Assembly: GCA_002418775.1 (NCBI GenBank)
Contig: DIEU01000003.1
Location: forward strand, 1 to 7,482
DNA length: 7,482 nt
From: Firmicutes bacterium UBA5766
GTDB taxonomy: Bacteria; Bacillota; Desulfotomaculia; Desulfotomaculales; Nap2-2B
Direction of reading: 5' to 3'
How positions within the stretch are numbered: the stretch's first letter is position 1; each line of letters begins with the position of its first letter. This document shows, one piece after another, positions 1 to 6,504 of the stretch. The position numbers and the translations under genes are program-made. A model generated the notes under the pieces. It was given only the letters and a program-made list of their open reading frames with translations. It had not been told where the DNA came from and searched no databases.

Positions 1-8
1 AAATGTTG

Positions 9-560
9 TCAGCGGCAACAGTATGCCTCGATCAAACCTGCCAGTTCCAGTTCGGTGATGCCTTCCCGCAAAGTTTCCTTGACCATGTTAAAAACTTCTC
101 CGTGCAGATCTGCGGCTTCTCTTAGGATCTGTATTTCGTAAGGAGACTTAACCATCCTGACAGTGCGTATTAACTGGCTTGCATCTACAATTTTGGCCGG
201 TTCGAAAAGTTTTTGATAGCGTAAATATTGTGCTGCAGGGAGAATGTCCAGTTCAAAGCCGAGAGTTTTTAGAGGCCGTGAGCTGTATGACTGTATAGTC
301 GCAGGTATCTCCTTCAAGCTTTCCAGGCAGATGATATTCCCCAAACCGGATTCTTCCGCAGCACGTTCAAAAGTTTTCTTGACCAGGAGAACCGGCCTGC
401 CTTCAGCCGGAATAAACAGATGTGAGCGTTGGATAGTTCCGGAAAAGTAAAATAGGTCGGCGTTCTGTACTATTACCGCCCCGTCGATGCCGTGCAGTTT
501 TAATAATTCCTGGAGCTTCGCACAACGCTGATCCAGTTCTGATTTAGGAGTTAAGCGCAA
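9..560 (-). CDS. Truncated M24-family (Xaa-Pro dipeptidase/creatinase-like) protein, N-terminal half only
   Basis: The 183-residue product matches the non-catalytic creatinase N-terminal domain of M24 metallopeptidases (about residues 10-130) and the linker into the catalytic fold (VRMVKSPYEI at 134-143, then a helix ending GITELELAGLIEAY). Family members are usually about 350-400 residues and cut Xaa-Pro bonds with two metal ions held by Asp, Asp, His, Glu and Glu. All of those residues would lie after the stop, so the peptide cannot be an active peptidase. The start is TTG at 560-558, chosen because GGGGAGG lies 8 bases upstream. The reading frame ends at TGA (11-9), where the family normally continues into a G-H-Q segment. 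Two more codons (Gln, His) can be read past the TGA and fit an in-frame nonsense change. Only 8 bases follow, so a nonsense mutation, a frameshift and a sequence error cannot be separated. The family assignment is secure; the status as a pseudogene is likely. Confidence 0.8.
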   Translation of the reverse strand: MRLTPKSELDQRCAKLQELLKLHGIDGAVIVQNADLFYFSGTIQRSHLFIPAEGRPVLLVKKTFERAAEESGLGNIICLESLKEIPATIQSYSSRPLKTLGFELDILPAAQYLRYQKLFEPAKIVDASQLIRTVRMVKSPYEIQILREAADLHGEVFNMVKETLREGITELELAGLIEAYCCR

Positions 561-655
561 ATTTATAACCTCCCCATCTCTTAATCTAAGCTTATCTTTT
601 GGTTTTTTATACTTGTCTTACTCAATTAATTAATTATGCGGGATAAAGACCTTTT

Positions 656-679
656 CCTGCAAAAATCGCCTGCAAAAAT
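656..679. repeat. 11-base tandem direct repeat
   Basis: CCTGCAAAAAT occurs at 656-666 and again, identically, at 669-679, with a CG spacer (13-base period). It lies directly beside the terminator hairpin at 680-704, on the side towards the M24 gene. It could be a protein-binding site or a chance duplication; nothing else in the sequence decides between these. Confidence 0.5.
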
Positions 680-704
680 AAAAAACCCTGCTGTCAGGTT
701 TTTT
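680..704 (-). terminator. Rho-independent terminator, probably bidirectional
   Basis: Six A (680-685), CCCTG, loop CTGT (691-694), CAGG and six T (699-704) form a hairpin with one bulged C. Read on the minus strand it is a GC stem followed by TTTTTT-A-TTTTT, so it is well placed to end transcripts from the trpF-like remnant (stop at 841). Read on the plus strand it also ends in six T, so it could act in both directions. Confidence 0.65.
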
Positions 705-840
705 GCACGGTTGCACAGGACTGCTTAAGGTGATATCGGCAGGGGTTATTGCCGCCTTTTAGATGGCCATGGATTTTATTGAGCTAATGAAGAAGTATCA
801 AGCAGCCATGCTCCTAATGGTAAGCAAAGCCCCGGTCTTG

Positions 841-1245
841 TCACAGAACCCGCTTTGCTTCATAAATAAAAGCTTTCATTTTTGCAAAGTCTTTTCTAGA
901 ATTGGTCTCCACGCCTGAATTAACGTCCACGGCAAAAGGCCGGACCTTTTTAACGGCCTCATAAACATTGCCGGGGTTTAACCCGCCGGTAAGGATGACC
1001 GGCTTATTAGATTCGTGGACAATTTTACGGCTTATTTCCCAGTCATGTGTTTTTCCCGTGCCTCCTATCCTGCTGCCATCCCGGGAATTCAGCAAGAGCG
1101 CATCGGCAAAAGGGAGAAACTCTTTAGCCAGTTCGATTGCATCCAATCCTGTGACATTCTTTCGTGAAAAGAACACTATAGTTGATCGCCGGATGTTCTT
1201 ATGTTTAAATATTTTATCTGGAACATCTTTATGAATGCAACATAA
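841..1245 (-). pseudogene. trpF: C-terminal half of a TrpF-like phosphoribosylanthranilate isomerase
   Basis: From a GTG at 1176 the frame gives 111 residues that match the second half of the TrpF TIM barrel: GGTGKTHDW (38-46), the phosphate-binding GGLNPGN loop (64-70) and DVNSGVE (84-90). TrpF isomerises phosphoribosylanthranilate in tryptophan synthesis and is about 200-220 residues long. The frame stays open upstream of the GTG to a TAA at 1248-1246. This adds about 23 residues (including HKDVPDKIF) that still look TrpF-like, so the GTG is probably not a true start and the gene is cut from its 5' end. The N-terminal barrel half with the catalytic Cys is missing. The usual catalytic Asp in the L-L-D-S/T motif appears as Asn (LLLNS, N30). 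No other trp genes are nearby. The best reading is a truncated pseudogene, perhaps of a TrpF paralogue and not the biosynthetic enzyme. The family is certain; the exact function of the ancestor is not. Confidence 0.75.
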
Positions 1246-1249
1246 TTAG

Positions 1250-1503
1250 TCCGATTCCCAAGAATCTCTGACTGGCCTTCTGCGGACTCTTCGCGAAACC
1301 GGCATTGAAGAAATCCTGCTGGATCACCTTAATCCCTACCCTGCAGTTGTGCACCGCTTAAAAACCGCCTACCGCCAATATTTCCCCAAGGCTTTGCCGG
1401 AACTTGAAGAATACCTCTCTAATCCCGTTATTTACAGGGCAAAAAACAGGCGCTGCTGCGGCAGATCAGCGATTTCGCCGGTTGCCGGTCATATTTTGTA
1501 TAA
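1250..1503 (+). pseudogene. Frameshifted C-terminal remnant, probably of a radical SAM (SPL-like) protein
   Basis: This is the only substantial plus-strand coding trace in the left half. After a TAG at 1247-1249 the frame reads ESLTGLLRTLRETGIEEILL, then DHLNPYPAVVHRLK and a helical FPKALPELEEYLSNPVIYR to about 1441. There it meets an A6 run (1441-1446). One extra A would restore continuity into KQALLRQISDFAGCRSYFV and a TAA at 1501-1503. The pattern of an 'xTGIEEIxxDxLNPYP' strand and loop followed by helices resembles the C-terminal end of radical SAM proteins of the spore-photoproduct-lyase/DNA-repair-photolyase-like group. That assignment is from memory of the family and is moderate. No CxxxCxxC cluster motif is present because the N-terminal part is missing. 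The remnant is convergent with kdpE and its 5' edge abuts the 5' edge of the trpF remnant, so two gene fragments meet near 1246-1250. Confidence 0.5.
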
Positions 1504-1538
1504 CTTCAACCCCACGTCATTTTTTTAGCAAATTACGC

Positions 1539-2222
1539 TCATAAAAGCCTGTATCCAACACCCGGTTCCGTAATAATATGGCGGGGATATGATGAATCGG
1601 CTTCTATTTTACGGCGCAGCTGGCCTATATATACACGCAGTGAGTGGGTGTCATATTCATATATCATTTTCCAGACAGCGCGGATTAGATACTTATGAGT
1701 CAATACCTTGCCGGCATTTAACGCCAGGTTCTTAAGCAATTCATATTCTGTGGGGGTAAGTCTAATTTCCTTGCTGTTGACGGTTACGAAGCGGCGGGCA
1801 AGGTCAATGGTCAAGTCGTCAAAAACCAGTACGGGTTCATCTTCAGTACCGGCCGCATGGCGCAAAGCCGCCCTTATTCTGGCCAGCAGTTCACCCATCC
1901 CGAAAGGTTTGGTTACATAATCATCCGCGCCGGCATCCAGAGCAGCTATTTTATCGTTTTCCTGGCCTTTAACAGAAAGAATAATTACCGGAACACCAGA
2001 CCACTCGCGCAGATTTTTCAGCACTTCCAGACCGTTTAGATCCGGCAATCCCAGATCAAGAATAACCAATTCCGGCTTAAAAGCTGTAATTTCATCAAGA
2101 CCGTCCAGGCCGGTCGCCGCTCCCTTGACTTCAAAGCCATGACCCGACAGAGCCACTTTCAGCAGCCCTCTGATTTCTATTTCATCGTCTATGACAAGGA
2201 TGCGTGCTCCTTTAGTGAACAT
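1539..2222 (-). CDS. kdpE: KdpE-type OmpR-family response regulator
   Basis: The 227-residue product has an N-terminal receiver domain with the acidic pair D12-D13, phospho-acceptor D56 (VILDLGLPDLNG), S82 and K104 (VTKPF). It is followed by a winged-helix DNA-binding domain with the KdpE-like signatures RLTPTEYELL, AGKVLTHKYLIRAVW, DTHSLRVYIGQLRRKIE and the terminal TEPGVGYRLL. It should accept phosphate from the kinase encoded just upstream and act as a transcription factor. The start is ATG at 2222-2220, with GGGGAGG 6 bases upstream. An in-frame start further upstream would lie inside the kinase gene and lacks comparable support. The gene overlaps the kinase stop by 11 bases, which suggests translational coupling. 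No kdpFABC operon is in the window, so the usual potassium-pump target is not evident. All key residues are intact and the gene looks functional. Confidence 0.93.
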   Translation of the reverse strand: MFTKGARILVIDDEIEIRGLLKVALSGHGFEVKGAATGLDGLDEITAFKPELVILDLGLPDLNGLEVLKNLREWSGVPVIILSVKGQENDKIAALDAGADDYVTKPFGMGELLARIRAALRHAAGTEDEPVLVFDDLTIDLARRFVTVNSKEIRLTPTEYELLKNLALNAGKVLTHKYLIRAVWKMIYEYDTHSLRVYIGQLRRKIEADSSYPRHIITEPGVGYRLL

Positions 2223-4230
2223 TGTTTTCCTCCCCGTCAAGATCAACAGGCTTATAGGGAATTGCCTCACCAAGCGGCAAAATGAAGCTGACGTCCAGAC
2301 CTCCGCGGGGATTGTTGGATGCCCAAATGCTTCCTTGATGAGTTTCGATTAGCCCTTTACAGATTGCCAGGCCAAGACCTGTGCCGCTAACCTGATGGGG
2401 TGACTTAAGCCTGTAGAACTTATCGAAAATGTGATCCAGGTCTTCATCCGAAATTCCCTGTCCATAATCAGTTACAGTTACCTTAACCTGTTTGTTGTCC
2501 TGACTGGCGGATATGCATATCTCACTTCCCGTATCGGAATATTTAATAGCGTTGTCCAGCAGATTAACCAGCACCTGCTCCAGCACAATAAAATCAACCT
2601 TAACCAGTGGCATGTCGGGTGAAACCTCTACTTTAAGGGGTCTGCCGCGCAGTGGATCTTTCATGTCCCTTACCGCAACCCCGATTATTTCCCGGATATC
2701 GCACCAATCTTTATTCAAGCGGATTAGACCGCTTTCCAGTTTAGCCATATCAAGAAGATTGCCGACAAACCTGTTCATTCGTAAAGCTCCATGCTTAATT
2801 GTTTGCAGGAGATCATGACTGGCCTCAGGGCTGAAAAATCCCTCACCTTCAAGAATCGATGTTACAGCGCCGATTATAGAAGCCAGCGGTGTACGCAGAT
2901 CGTGTGAGAGGGAATCGAAAAGAGCGGTACGGAGTCTCTCGGATTCGGCTGCCAGTTGAGACTCTTTGGCCAGTTCGGCAAGCTTTATCCTGGTGACTAA
3001 AAGCGCGGTTAAATTAGCAAAAGCCTCCAGCAGCCGCCTTTGTTCCAGTTGCAGGTACCGTTCCTTGATGTCAAGCTTTATGCATAGAACTCCCTGGGAA
3101 TACTGCTCGGTTCTGAGCGGTATATATAGCCCGACAGCGCTGTTCAATGTTTTTGTGCCTTTTCCGGCTATCTCGCCACGCTCAAAAGCCCACCTGGCGA
3201 CAGCCAATTCGCTGTCATTAAGGAAGTCCTGCGAAGAAGCGCCAGCCCTGAGTTCCAGTTTTCCGTTCTGATCCGGCAGCAGTATGGCTGCCTGGGAATC
3301 AGTAGTTTCTGATACTCTTCTGGCTACAATCTCCATCGCCGGATTAATATCAGACACTGCTGCGATATCCCGACTTAACGAGTATAGCGCCGCCATTCTT
3401 TTTTCACGCTGCCTGGAGCTGATTACCTGCTGTTGGAGACGGCCTGAAAGAGTTCCAGTCAGCAGCGCCACTATTATAAAAACAACCAGGGAGAATAGAT
3501 AGGGCAGGTCTGCCGGTATAAAGCCGGGGACAGGAGGTATATAGAAATAGTCAAAAATCAAAGAACAAACCACCGCGGCTGTAACAGCCGGGCCTGTTCC
3601 CCATTTGACTGCGCTGAATAAGATAGGCAGTATTAAAATCATAGCCACGTTTGCCAAACCAAGATATGGATAGACAAGCCCGGCCAGAATGGTAACTAAG
3701 GCCATTGTCATTAAGGGTAAAAGATAATTAATGAGCGGAATCCTCAAGGTGGGGAAAGGCAGCATTTTTTGCTTTTCCGCTTCTGGTTTATTTGGAAATA
3801 CATAAATACTTGCTCCGCAGCTCCGACGAATTACATTATCGGCAATTGAACCGTGTATCCGCTCCCAAAACGCAGTGTGCAGCGACTTACCTATTATTAT
3901 CTGTGATACATTGCGCTTTTTAGCCAGTTCCAGCAGTTCCCCGGCAATGTCATTGCCGGTTTGTGTTATTGTTTCAGCGCCAAGATCAACGGCCAGCTGC
4001 AGGTTCCTGGCCAGGAGATCTCTTTCGGCCTCATTTAGAGGAGAACGCCCTGGGGTTTCAATATAAACGGCCAGCCACTCCGCCTTCATGCCTTCCGCAA
4101 TTCGTCCGGCCGTCCTGATCAACTGTGCCGAAAACGGGCTGGGACTGACGCAGACCATGATCCGGTCTCCAGTTGGCCATGGGCCTTCAATGCTGTGATC
4201 CCTCATCGCCGTACAAGAGGAGGGAAACAT
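2212..4230 (-). CDS. kdpD: KdpD-type sensor histidine kinase lacking the N-terminal Walker domain
   Basis: The 672-residue membrane kinase opens with the KdpD linker (HSIEGPWPTGDRI, 12-24), then a universal-stress-protein-like domain (about 24-146), four membrane segments of the DUF4118 type (about 166-186, 193-209, 213-231 and 243-262), an Arg/Lys-rich stretch after the last helix (264-278), a GAF-like domain (about 285-412), HisKA with the phospho-acceptor H443 (SHDLRTPLA) and HATPase_c (N560 in NLLDNAIKYS, G1 DYGQGIS 588-594, F-box FDKFYR 602-607, G2 GTGLGLAI 616-623). Full-length KdpD is about 890-900 residues; the roughly 210-residue KdpD domain with Walker A is missing. A stub of it lies out of frame immediately upstream (4203-4431). 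The start is uncertain: ATG 4230 has a weak AGAGG about 10 bases upstream, and ATG 4206 (MRDHSIEGPWP) has none. The catalytic core is complete and the kinase may still work with altered signal input. The gene overlaps kdpE and lies downstream of the permease and usp remnant. Confidence 0.88.
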   Translation of the reverse strand: MFPSSCTAMRDHSIEGPWPTGDRIMVCVSPSPFSAQLIRTAGRIAEGMKAEWLAVYIETPGRSPLNEAERDLLARNLQLAVDLGAETITQTGNDIAGELLELAKKRNVSQIIIGKSLHTAFWERIHGSIADNVIRRSCGASIYVFPNKPEAEKQKMLPFPTLRIPLINYLLPLMTMALVTILAGLVYPYLGLANVAMILILPILFSAVKWGTGPAVTAAVVCSLIFDYFYIPPVPGFIPADLPYLFSLVVFIIVALLTGTLSGRLQQQVISSRQREKRMAALYSLSRDIAAVSDINPAMEIVARRVSETTDSQAAILLPDQNGKLELRAGASSQDFLNDSELAVARWAFERGEIAGKGTKTLNSAVGLYIPLRTEQYSQGVLCIKLDIKERYLQLEQRRLLEAFANLTALLVTRIKLAELAKESQLAAESERLRTALFDSLSHDLRTPLASIIGAVTSILEGEGFFSPEASHDLLQTIKHGALRMNRFVGNLLDMAKLESGLIRLNKDWCDIREIIGVAVRDMKDPLRGRPLKVEVSPDMPLVKVDFIVLEQVLVNLLDNAIKYSDTGSEICISASQDNKQVKVTVTDYGQGISDEDLDHIFDKFYRLKSPHQVSGTGLGLAICKGLIETHQGSIWASNNPRGGLDVSFILPLGEAIPYKPVDLDGEENNVH

Positions 4231-4431
4231 TTGAGCAGAGCCTCTGTTTCCATTCTTCCATGAGTGTCCACCCAGCCGATAATAACGTCTACACCCTCAG
4301 AAAGCCGTCCCCTGGCTGCATTAAGCATAGCGTATGTCTTGCCCGCGCCGGCGGATACCCCGGGGAAAACTGTCATCCTGCAGCGTTTCTGGCCGTTTAT
4401 ATTTAGATAAGGCTGTATCCCGATCAGTCAT
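4203..4431 (-). pseudogene. kdpD: Out-of-frame stub of the KdpD N-terminal (Walker A) domain
   Basis: A frame open from 4427 to 4206 (74 codons, stop TGA 4205-4203) contains QKRCRMTVFPG, the Walker-A-like GVSAGAGKTYAML and the following KdpD signature GVDVIIGWVDTHGRMETEALL. This is the start of the KdpD domain that normally precedes the USP domain. After ALLK the homology stops, and within about 15 bases the KdpD linker RDHSIEGPWP resumes in a different frame, so about 140 residues have been lost at a junction near 4205-4225. At the 5' end, an ATG at 4431-4429 is in another frame (MTDRDTALSK) and is separated from the homologous frame by a TGA at 4430-4428. A further small indel next to the start codon is therefore likely. 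The stub is strong evidence that the 672-residue kinase derives from a full-length KdpD by internal deletion. Confidence 0.75.
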
Positions 4432-4496
4432 TTTCCACACACCATCGAAAGTTTCTCATGATTTATTTGAAAACTTGTCCAAGTCTTGTCTTTATA

Positions 4497-4624
4497 TTAA
4501 TATATCCATTCCTGGTTCTTGAAGCAACATATCATAGCAGGGCCTTTGACAATCTCGATCGCTTATTCTACAGCTTTTTTGCCTTGTCGCCGTTGTCATA
4601 GGCAACGAGTATTTTTTTAAGCAC
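4497..4624 (-). pseudogene. Broken universal stress protein (UspA-family) gene
   Basis: A GTG at 4624-4622 with AAAGGAG 9 bases upstream begins MLKKILVAYDNGDKAKK, the typical first strand and loop of a UspA-family nucleotide-binding protein. After 18 codons the frame hits TAG (4570-4568). Adding one A to the A6 run (4575-4580 on the plus strand as T6) changes the reading to DKAKKAVE-stop-AIEIVKG, which matches the expected first helix except for a TAA where Lys is usual. So there is one frameshift plus one nonsense codon. This frame ends at TAA 4499-4497. A further frame reads DMLLQEPGMDILI in the same stretch and may be the genuine continuation after another indel. UspA proteins are about 140 residues; no more than about 42 are traceable. 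The gene begins 24 bases after the permease stop, so it was once the second gene of the operon. Confidence 0.7.
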
Positions 4625-4648
4625 TGCTTCAGACTCCTTTGATTATGC

Positions 4649-6034
4649 TTATGAAGATGTTTTTTGGGCAGTTGCGTTTCTGCTCAAGAAATTGTTCAGT
4701 GGAACAGAAATTACATAAAGAACAGCGCCTATTACCAGTGTTCCGATGACTAAACCCCATCCGTGATATTGGTACCAGAAGAGCAAGTAGACCATGCAGA
4801 TAATGATGGAAACAAGCATTGTGGGAAAAGCTACTTTCATGTAGCTGATAAATGTAATCGGGACACCTCTTTTTTCAGCCATTCCGCAGACCACAACGTT
4901 GGCCGAAGCGCCGATAATTGTTCCGTTGCCGCCCAGGCAGGCGCCCAAAGACAAAGCCCACCATAAAAGGTTTATGTCGCCCGACATTCCCAGCCTGCCC
5001 ATATCTTTAATCAGTGGAATCATCGTTGCCACAAACGGTATGTTGTCAATAAACGCCGAGGCCAGGGCGGAAATCCACAGGATAAGCATACTGGCAGGCA
5101 CCAGCAGTCCATTGGTAATATCAATCGTAAAACGGGCTATGGCTTCAATAACGCCCACCTTCTCAATTCCGCCGACAACTAAGAACAAACCGGTAAAGAA
5201 AAAAATCACCGGCCATTCCACAGCATGCAGGGCCTGCTCCGGGTCTTCACGGCAGGACAGCAGCAAAAGAAGACTGGCGCCGCTTAAGGCAATAACTGAG
5301 GATTCCATGTGGATGTACTGGTGAATGACAAATCCTATAATGGTTAAAGCGAGTACGATCAGGCACTGCCTCAGCAAGGAAACATCTTTTATTTCCTGTT
5401 TCTCATCCATTGTCATGATGCCTTTTTGCAGTTCCGGCGTAGTTGTCAGGTGTTTTCTGTAAATCATGGTCAAGATGACAATTGTAACGATATGAACGAT
5501 TATAATTACAGGCGCTAAATTAACTACAAAATCCATAAACCCGAGTCCGGTTGAACTGCCGATCATAATATTGGGCGGATCGCCGATCAGCGTGGCCGTG
5601 CCGCCGACATTCGAGGCAATAATTTCGGCAATCAGAAACGGAACGGGATTAACCTTTAACTGCCTGGTAATGGCGAAGGTTACCGGTACAATTAACAATA
5701 CCGTGGTTACATTGTCTAATAAGGCAGAGGTTACAGCGGTAACCGCGGCCATGGCCATCATAATCTTGATGGGATTGCCCTGCGCCGACTTGGCGGCTTT
5801 GACGGCCATATATTCAAAAACACCTGTGTTGCGTGTAATTCCTACGATGATCATCATCCCGATTAACAGGCCGAGGGTGTTCCAGTCAATATAATGGATA
5901 GCGTCTTCCACACTGAGGACACCGGACAGCGCAAGCAAACCGGCGCCAAGTAAAGCTGCGATGGTACGGTGAACTTTTTCTGATACGATAACCGCATAAG
6001 TCAGTAAAAATACTGCAATGGCAAATAAATACAT
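4649..6034 (-). CDS. ArsB/NhaD-type (ion transporter superfamily) permease
   Basis: The 461-residue, very hydrophobic protein has about 11-12 predicted membrane segments and no cleavable signal peptide. Two halves repeat the same motif pair: LLDNVTT (105-111, D107-N108) with GGTATLIGDPPN (144-155), and FIDNIPF (328-334, D330-N331) with GGNGTIIGASAN (368-379). This inverted-repeat pattern is typical of the ArsB/NhaD/P-protein branch of the ion transporter superfamily, whose members move arsenite, sodium/protons or organic anions. Length is normal and no inactivating change is seen. The ATG at 6034-6032 is preceded by AGAGGTG about 8 bases upstream. It appears to be the first gene of a leftward block with usp (24-base gap), kdpD and kdpE. 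The substrate cannot be read from sequence: there is no ars regulator or reductase nearby, so an arsenite role is unsupported. The USP and Kdp-type partners fit ion or osmotic homeostasis better, but that is inference. Confidence 0.88.
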   Translation of the reverse strand: MYLFAIAVFLLTYAVIVSEKVHRTIAALLGAGLLALSGVLSVEDAIHYIDWNTLGLLIGMMIIVGITRNTGVFEYMAVKAAKSAQGNPIKIMMAMAAVTAVTSALLDNVTTVLLIVPVTFAITRQLKVNPVPFLIAEIIASNVGGTATLIGDPPNIMIGSSTGLGFMDFVVNLAPVIIIVHIVTIVILTMIYRKHLTTTPELQKGIMTMDEKQEIKDVSLLRQCLIVLALTIIGFVIHQYIHMESSVIALSGASLLLLLSCREDPEQALHAVEWPVIFFFTGLFLVVGGIEKVGVIEAIARFTIDITNGLLVPASMLILWISALASAFIDNIPFVATMIPLIKDMGRLGMSGDINLLWWALSLGACLGGNGTIIGASANVVVCGMAEKRGVPITFISYMKVAFPTMLVSIIICMVYLLFWYQYHGWGLVIGTLVIGAVLYVISVPLNNFLSRNATAQKTSS

Positions 6035-6039
6035 AAGTT

Positions 6040-6192
6040 TTACACCTCTTCTATTCTCTTTTCCCTTTCTAAATATTCAAGCTTGTTTTTTCTCTTTTCC
6101 CGGGACAACCTGATTATGTGGCGTTTTGAAAACTCTCCGGTAATTGTAAAATACGAGCATATGGCGCCACAGTTGTCTTTATGCCGGCAGCA
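6040..6192 (-). other. Short Cys-containing open frame abutting the permease gene, possible gene tail
   Basis: About 50 codons are open on the minus strand and end at TAA 6042-6040, only 5 bases before the permease ATG. The peptide contains CRHKDNCGAICSYF followed by a strongly charged, helix-like tail rich in Arg, Lys and Glu. The same frame upstream reads CPAILYLVKGTVLNN but is broken by several stops between about 6190 and 6240. It could be the 3' end of a decayed gene that once preceded the permease. I do not recognise the family, there is no clear start or ribosome binding site, and a chance open frame is possible. Confidence 0.2.
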
Positions 6193-6504
6193 TCTTTTTT
6201 ATTGGCCGGATCACCTGCCTTTGCATCAATTGTTTAAAACTGTGCCTTTGACCAGATACAGAATTGCAGGACAAGTGTCTCAATCGTTTAATTTGAAGAT
6301 CATCTATATTATATAGCAAGATTCATGCCAGAAAAATGAGTTTACACGAAGATTAGCTTATTGACAAAATCTTGACTGCATTAGCGCCCATTAACTGCAT
6401 TTTTGCATTGGCATGAAGAGAAGTTCAGCAAAGACAGGATTTGTATGGTTTGAGGCAATGATTTGCGAATAAGGAGTAAGCCAAACAAAAAATACATAGT
6501 CTAT

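Larger units (their letters stand above)
561..840. other. Intergenic stretch between M24 gene and trpF remnant
   Basis: No supported gene is present. The stretch holds the strong ribosome binding site of the M24 gene (about 569-575, read on the minus strand), an AT-rich palindromic patch (alternating AATT, 624-636), an 11-base tandem direct repeat (656-679) and a bidirectional terminator hairpin (680-704). On the plus strand, an ATG at about 763-771 opens a short frame beginning MAMDFIELMKK. It lacks a ribosome binding site and runs into the trpF remnant, so it is not called as a gene. Confidence 0.5.

Noticed and set aside
9..11. TGA in the M24 gene as a selenocysteine codon
   Set aside because: M24 peptidases are not known selenoproteins at this position, and the downstream sequence needed to look for a SECIS-like hairpin is outside the window.
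737..760. CGGCA...TGCCG hairpin followed by CCTTTT as a terminator
   Set aside because: The stem is only 5 bases, the T-tract is short and the clear terminator at 680-704 is close by.
763..840. Short plus-strand frame starting MAMDFIELMKK, reminiscent of some enzyme N-termini
   Set aside because: It has no ribosome binding site, the similarity does not continue past about a dozen residues, and the frame runs into the trpF remnant.
6083..6316. 77-codon plus-strand open frame
   Set aside because: It has no ribosome binding site before the TTG, no recognisable domain and an unusual composition. A partly coherent minus-strand frame covers the same bases.
6361..6400. Tandem TTGACA/TTGACT boxes as possible promoters
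   Set aside because: No acceptable -10 box lies at 16-18 bases from either, and no intact gene follows.
6413..6472. Plus-strand MKRSSAKTGFVWFEAMI, faintly like a type IV prepilin N-terminus
   Set aside because: The frame stops after about 20 codons, there is no following hydrophobic helix and no pilus genes are nearby.
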